Assembly (NCBI GenBank): GCA_963847235.1
Contig: CAWJYU010000024.1
Span: 1-64,000 of the forward strand
From: JACDAN01 sp963847235
GTDB taxonomy: Bacteria; Actinomycetota; Thermoleophilia; Gaiellales; Gaiellaceae
Reading direction: 5' to 3'
Length of the DNA stretch: 64,000 nt
Shown here piece by piece: positions 61,325 to 64,000 of this stretch; within the stretch, counting starts at the first letter, position 1; each line of letters opens with the position of its first letter. Made by a program: the position numbers and the translations under genes. Below the pieces are notes generated by a model. That model searched no databases. It was not told where the DNA came from and saw nothing but the letters and a program-made list of their open reading frames with translations.

Positions 61325-62673
61325 CTCCCGGGCCGGAGGACCACCGACGTGAACGTCTTGGCACAGATCGCGAGGTCGACCAGGAGGTTGCGATGGCGGA
61401 GGTACCAGAGGTCGTAGGAGAGCTTGTTCGCCGCGCCCTCCGCGTCCGAGGAGTAGTCGGACCTGAGCTGCGCCCACCCGGTGACGCCTGGCTTGATCAG
61501 CAGGCGCCGCGAGAAGAACGGGATCGCCTTCTCGAGCATGGGGATGAACTCCGGCCGCTCGGGCCGGGGCCCGACCACCGACATCTGGCCCTTGAGCACG
61601 TTCCAGAGCTGCGGGAGCTCGTCGAGGTGGGTCATCCGGAGAACGCGGCCGATTCGCGTGACGCGGGCATCGCCGACCGCGGTGTACGAGGCGCAGTCGG
61701 GCTCGGAGTCGGCCCGCATGGTCCGGAACTTGAGCATCGTGAAGGGCTTGCCGCCCGCGCCGACCCGCGTCTGCCGGTAGATGACCGGTCCGGGGCTCAG
61801 CCGGACGAGCAGCGCGATCACGGGCCAGAGCGGCGCGCTCAGGATCAGCACGAACGACGCGCAGGCAATGTCGAACGTCCGCTTCGCGAGGCGGGTATAC
61901 GGGCGGCGCCAGACGTGGAGGAGGCTCATGAACCACGTCGGGGTCAGGCCGTCGAGAGGGATGCGGCCGAACGCGTGGTCGAAGAAGTGCGCGAACCCGA
62001 TGACCTTGATCCCGTCCGTCGGCGCGGCGAGCAGTCGATCGAGCGCCTTCGCGGAGCTTTCGGCGTCGGTCAGGACGATCAGGTCGGGGCGCAACTCGTC
62101 GATGATCTTCGACAGCTCGGCCACCGACCCGAGGCGCGCGGGGTCCTCCGGCTCGTCGTCGACGGCGCCGACGACGGCGAACGGGGAATGTCCCTCGAGT
62201 ACGACAGCACCGGCGATCTCGGCGGCGGCTGACGAGGGGCCGACGACGAGGACGCGTCTCTTGGCGACGACCCGCTGGGCGACCGACTCCCAGATCGCGG
62301 TCAGCGTGAAGACGGCTACGGCCAGGGCGAAAATCGTCCAGCCCGACATTCCGAGGCCCGGGACCCAGAGCGCGAGCGCCGAGGCCCCGACGAAGCCCGT
62401 GGCGGTGCCGACGGCGCAGCGAATCGGGACGCCGAGCGTGAGGTGGACCGCCGAGAAGGCACTGCGAAGGGCGAAGAGCCAGACGGACGCGAGCACGGTC
62501 GCCGCCAGGAATCCGACCCCGGCCGAGAACCGCGGGCCCATGATCGCGTAGCAGGGAGCCCATACGAGCGCAGCCCGTCCGGCTTCGGTCATCCATCTCG
62601 TGCTGACTCGCGCGGGCGCCGCCGCCGTCCATTCGGCGGTCGCCGGCAGTCCCTCGGGGATGCTGGAGGCCAT
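61321..62673 (-). CDS. Undecaprenyl-phosphate sugar transferase (WcaJ/PssY type)
   Basis: 450 aa. N-terminal membrane part with a CoA-binding-like segment (RVLVVGPSSAAAEIAGAVV, FAVVGAVDDEP), then the catalytic bacterial sugar transferase domain: KRTFDIACASFVL, VIYRQTRVGAGGKPFTMLKF, RTMRAD, LDELPQLWNVLKGQMSVVGP, RPERPEF and KPGVTGWAQLRSDYSSD. It transfers the first sugar-phosphate onto undecaprenyl-phosphate, starting exopolysaccharide assembly. Coupled to the GNAT gene. ATG 62673. Confidence 0.95.
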   Translation of the reverse strand: MASSIPEGLPATAEWTAAAPARVSTRWMTEAGRAALVWAPCYAIMGPRFSAGVGFLAATVLASVWLFALRSAFSAVHLTLGVPIRCAVGTATGFVGASALALWVPGLGMSGWTIFALAVAVFTLTAIWESVAQRVVAKRRVLVVGPSSAAAEIAGAVVLEGHSPFAVVGAVDDEPEDPARLGSVAELSKIIDELRPDLIVLTDAESSAKALDRLLAAPTDGIKVIGFAHFFDHAFGRIPLDGLTPTWFMSLLHVWRRPYTRLAKRTFDIACASFVLILSAPLWPVIALLVRLSPGPVIYRQTRVGAGGKPFTMLKFRTMRADSEPDCASYTAVGDARVTRIGRVLRMTHLDELPQLWNVLKGQMSVVGPRPERPEFIPMLEKAIPFFSRRLLIKPGVTGWAQLRSDYSSDAEGAANKLSYDLWYLRHRNLLVDLAICAKTFTSVVLRPGR

Positions 62674-62713
62674 GTCTAAAAGTTCCCCAACGCGAGCAGG
62701 CCTGAGCCACCCC

Positions 62714-62719
62714 TAGGCT
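62714..62719 (+). promoter_or_regulatory. Putative -10 element, leaderless kinase gene
   Basis: TAGGCT, 6 nt before the GTG at 62726; same hexamer and spacing as the MOSC gene. Confidence 0.5.
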
Positions 62720-62725
62720 TCGATC

Positions 62726-63250
62726 GTGCAGCGGATCGCCGTCGTCGGCCCTGTTGGAGCGGGGAAATCGAGTCTCGCCGGCAAGCTCGGGCGGGCCCTC
62801 GGGATCCGCGTGCTCCACCTCGACACGCTCTTCTGGAAGCCCGGCTGGGTCGCGACTCCATCCGACGAGTGGGAGTCGATCCAGCGTCGAGAGCTCGCCC
62901 AGCCGCAGTGGATCGCGGACGCGCAGTACGACGACATCCTCCCCGACTGGGTCGAGCAGGCGGACACCGTCGTCTTCCTCGACGTCTCGCCGTTCGTCTG
63001 CCTCTGGCGGGTCGGCCGTCGCAGGCTCGATCGCGAGGGCAGCGGCGCCACTCCCGCCGGCACCGAGCCCGGCGCGGTCCACCAGGCCCTGCGGAAGTTC
63101 GTCCGCAACCAGTGGCTCTACCGGACAACGGTCCGGCGGCAGCTGCTCGCCGAGCTCAGACGCGAGCGGCCCGGGCGACGGGTGGTCGTCGTGCGGCGGT
63201 CGGGTGACGCCGAGGCGTTTCTGCGCTCGGTGGACTCGCCGGGCCCCTGA
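62726..63250 (+). CDS. Small P-loop kinase (adenylate-kinase-like)
   Basis: 174 aa. Walker A IAVVGPVGAGKSSLAGKLGR, then LHLDTLFWKPGWV and YDDILPDWVEQADTVVFLDV. Matches the 'AAA family / adenylate kinase-like' (FlaR-type) proteins of bacteria, whose substrate is unclear. C-terminal basic helices (RRRLDREGS, RRQLLAELRRERPG). GTG start, leaderless-type. It lies between the two paralogous GNAT genes and ends 17 bp before the next start. Confidence 0.85.
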   Translation: MQRIAVVGPVGAGKSSLAGKLGRALGIRVLHLDTLFWKPGWVATPSDEWESIQRRELAQPQWIADAQYDDILPDWVEQADTVVFLDVSPFVCLWRVGRRRLDREGSGATPAGTEPGAVHQALRKFVRNQWLYRTTVRRQLLAELRRERPGRRVVVVRRSGDAEAFLRSVDSPGP

Positions 63251-63267
63251 GGGGGAACTTTTCTGAT

Positions 63268-64000
63268 GTGGGAGTGGCGAAAGCTCCGGACGGGCTCACC
63301 CTCGAGACGATCTCGAGCGAGAGCGCCTTCGCGGCGCTCGACGTGGACGAGTGGGACACGCTCGTCAGGTCGAGGCCGCGCCCGAGCCCCTTCCTGCTGC
63401 ACGGCTGGCTTCGGGAGTGGTGGCAGCACTACGGCGAGGGCGGTGCGCTCGCCGTTCACGTCGCGTATCGCGACGGCCGACTGGTCGGGGCGCTCCCGCT
63501 GTGCGTGCGGCCGAGGTACGGGATGCGCGTGCTCTCGTTCGTCGGAGGCGAGGACGGGTCGCTGGCCGACGTGCTCGTCACCGACGGAGAGCCGCCCGAG
63601 GTCGCGTCGGCGCTCCTCGACCGCGGGGTCTCGTCCGGCCAGGACTTTGCGGAGTTCTCGGGCCTCTCCAGCGCGAGCCGGCTCGTCGCGATCCTTGGCC
63701 CCTCCCGGCTGAGCCTGGTCGAGCGCTCCGAGGCCCCCGTCCTGGATCTCACCCCCGGCTGGCAGCAGGTCTACGCGTCGAAGCTCAGCTCGAAGAAGCG
63801 GAACCACTACCGGCGCCGGCGTCGGCAGCTCGCCGAGGTCGGGCGCGTGGACGTCGAGGTCGCGCGCACCGAGCCCGAGCTCGATCGGGCCCTCGAAGAC
63901 GCCTTCAGGCTGCACGACCTGCGCTGGGAGGGGCGGCCCGACGGCTCAGGCTTCGCGACACCGGCGGGACGGAGCTTCCAGCGCGCGGCGATCCAGGCGC
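63268..64000 (+). CDS. FemAB/CelD-type GNAT acyltransferase (truncated by window end)
   Basis: First about 244 residues of a double-GNAT protein, open to the right edge. Starts VGVAKAPDGLTLETISSESA (or at GTG 63274). PSPFLLHGWLREWWQHYG, AVHVAYRDGRLVGALPLCV, KKRNHYRRRRRQL and LRWEGRPDGSGF correspond block by block to the gene at 60152. The two share most residues in the N-terminal 120, so they are recent paralogues. Probable acyl transfer in surface polysaccharide formation. Confidence 0.85.
   Translation, partial: MGVAKAPDGLTLETISSESAFAALDVDEWDTLVRSRPRPSPFLLHGWLREWWQHYGEGGALAVHVAYRDGRLVGALPLCVRPRYGMRVLSFVGGEDGSLADVLVTDGEPPEVASALLDRGVSSGQDFAEFSGLSSASRLVAILGPSRLSLVERSEAPVLDLTPGWQQVYASKLSSKKRNHYRRRRRQLAEVGRVDVEVARTEPELDRALEDAFRLHDLRWEGRPDGSGFATPAGRSFQRAAIQA

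Noticed and set aside
1..64000. CRISPR array or insertion sequence
   Set aside because: No regularly spaced identical repeats with unique spacers, no cas genes, no transposase reading frame or DDE/HUH motifs.

Overview
The window is GC-rich DNA that looks like an actinobacterium of the Thermoleophilia type (Gaiellales or Solirubrobacterales; inferred, not proven). The reasons are a coenzyme F420 biosynthesis operon, a class II (B12-dependent) ribonucleotide reductase, an RpoD-like sigma factor, many LuxR/LAL-type regulators, frequent GTG starts with 4-bp GTGA gene overlaps, and TANNNT hexamers 6-8 nt upstream of starts that lack a Shine-Dalgarno sequence (leaderless transcripts).

Layout. 1-2.7 kb: three coupled glycosyltransferases on the minus strand, entering from beyond the left edge. 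2.7-5.0 kb: hemE and hemH, separated by a palindromic repeat element, plus a small coupled gene. 5.0-6.7 kb: a PolX-like protein whose polymerase motifs appear lost while the PHP domain is intact. 6.7-11.6 kb: six genes joined by 4-bp overlaps, cofC-cofD-npdG-cofE followed by an alpha/beta hydrolase and an uncharacterised protein. 11.6-23.3 kb: secreted proteins (phytase-like, a large RTX-type repeat protein, cupredoxin), a methyltransferase and two LuxR regulators. 23.5-26.1 kb: sigma factor, YihY/BrkB membrane protein and, between them, a very likely structured RNA of about 170 nt. 26.1-31.6 kb: two class III cyclases (one fused to a P-loop ATPase and TPR-like region) and a Vgb-like beta-propeller. 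31.6-39.3 kb: ordinary accessory genes (cupredoxin, GNAT, LtrA, hydrolases, VOC, cupin, PadR with a membrane partner).

39.6-44.3 kb is a lower-GC, compositionally distinct island: a nitrilase-fold protein with its own terminator, then a winged-helix/GNAT/AbiJ-HEPN-like operon. I regard it as the best candidate for an undescribed (probably defence) system. 44.4-47.1 kb is nrdJ. 47.2-55.7 kb holds surface polysaccharide membrane proteins, a second copy of the palindromic repeat element, tmk-holB and a modular secreted glycosidase-like protein. 55.9-60.1 kb carries small secreted and cytosolic proteins, a MOSC protein, tRNA-Thr(CGT), two tandem Cys-containing paralogues and a Crp/Fnr regulator beside a TGTCA-N6-TGACA site. 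60.1-64 kb has an undecaprenyl-phosphate sugar transferase with two paralogous FemAB/CelD-type GNAT proteins and a small P-loop kinase; the last gene leaves the window.

About 17 genes that otherwise look intact carry apparent frameshifts, mostly a single extra base and sometimes one base missing from a G-run. Their number and spread point to assembly errors rather than biology; those genes are annotated across the shift.
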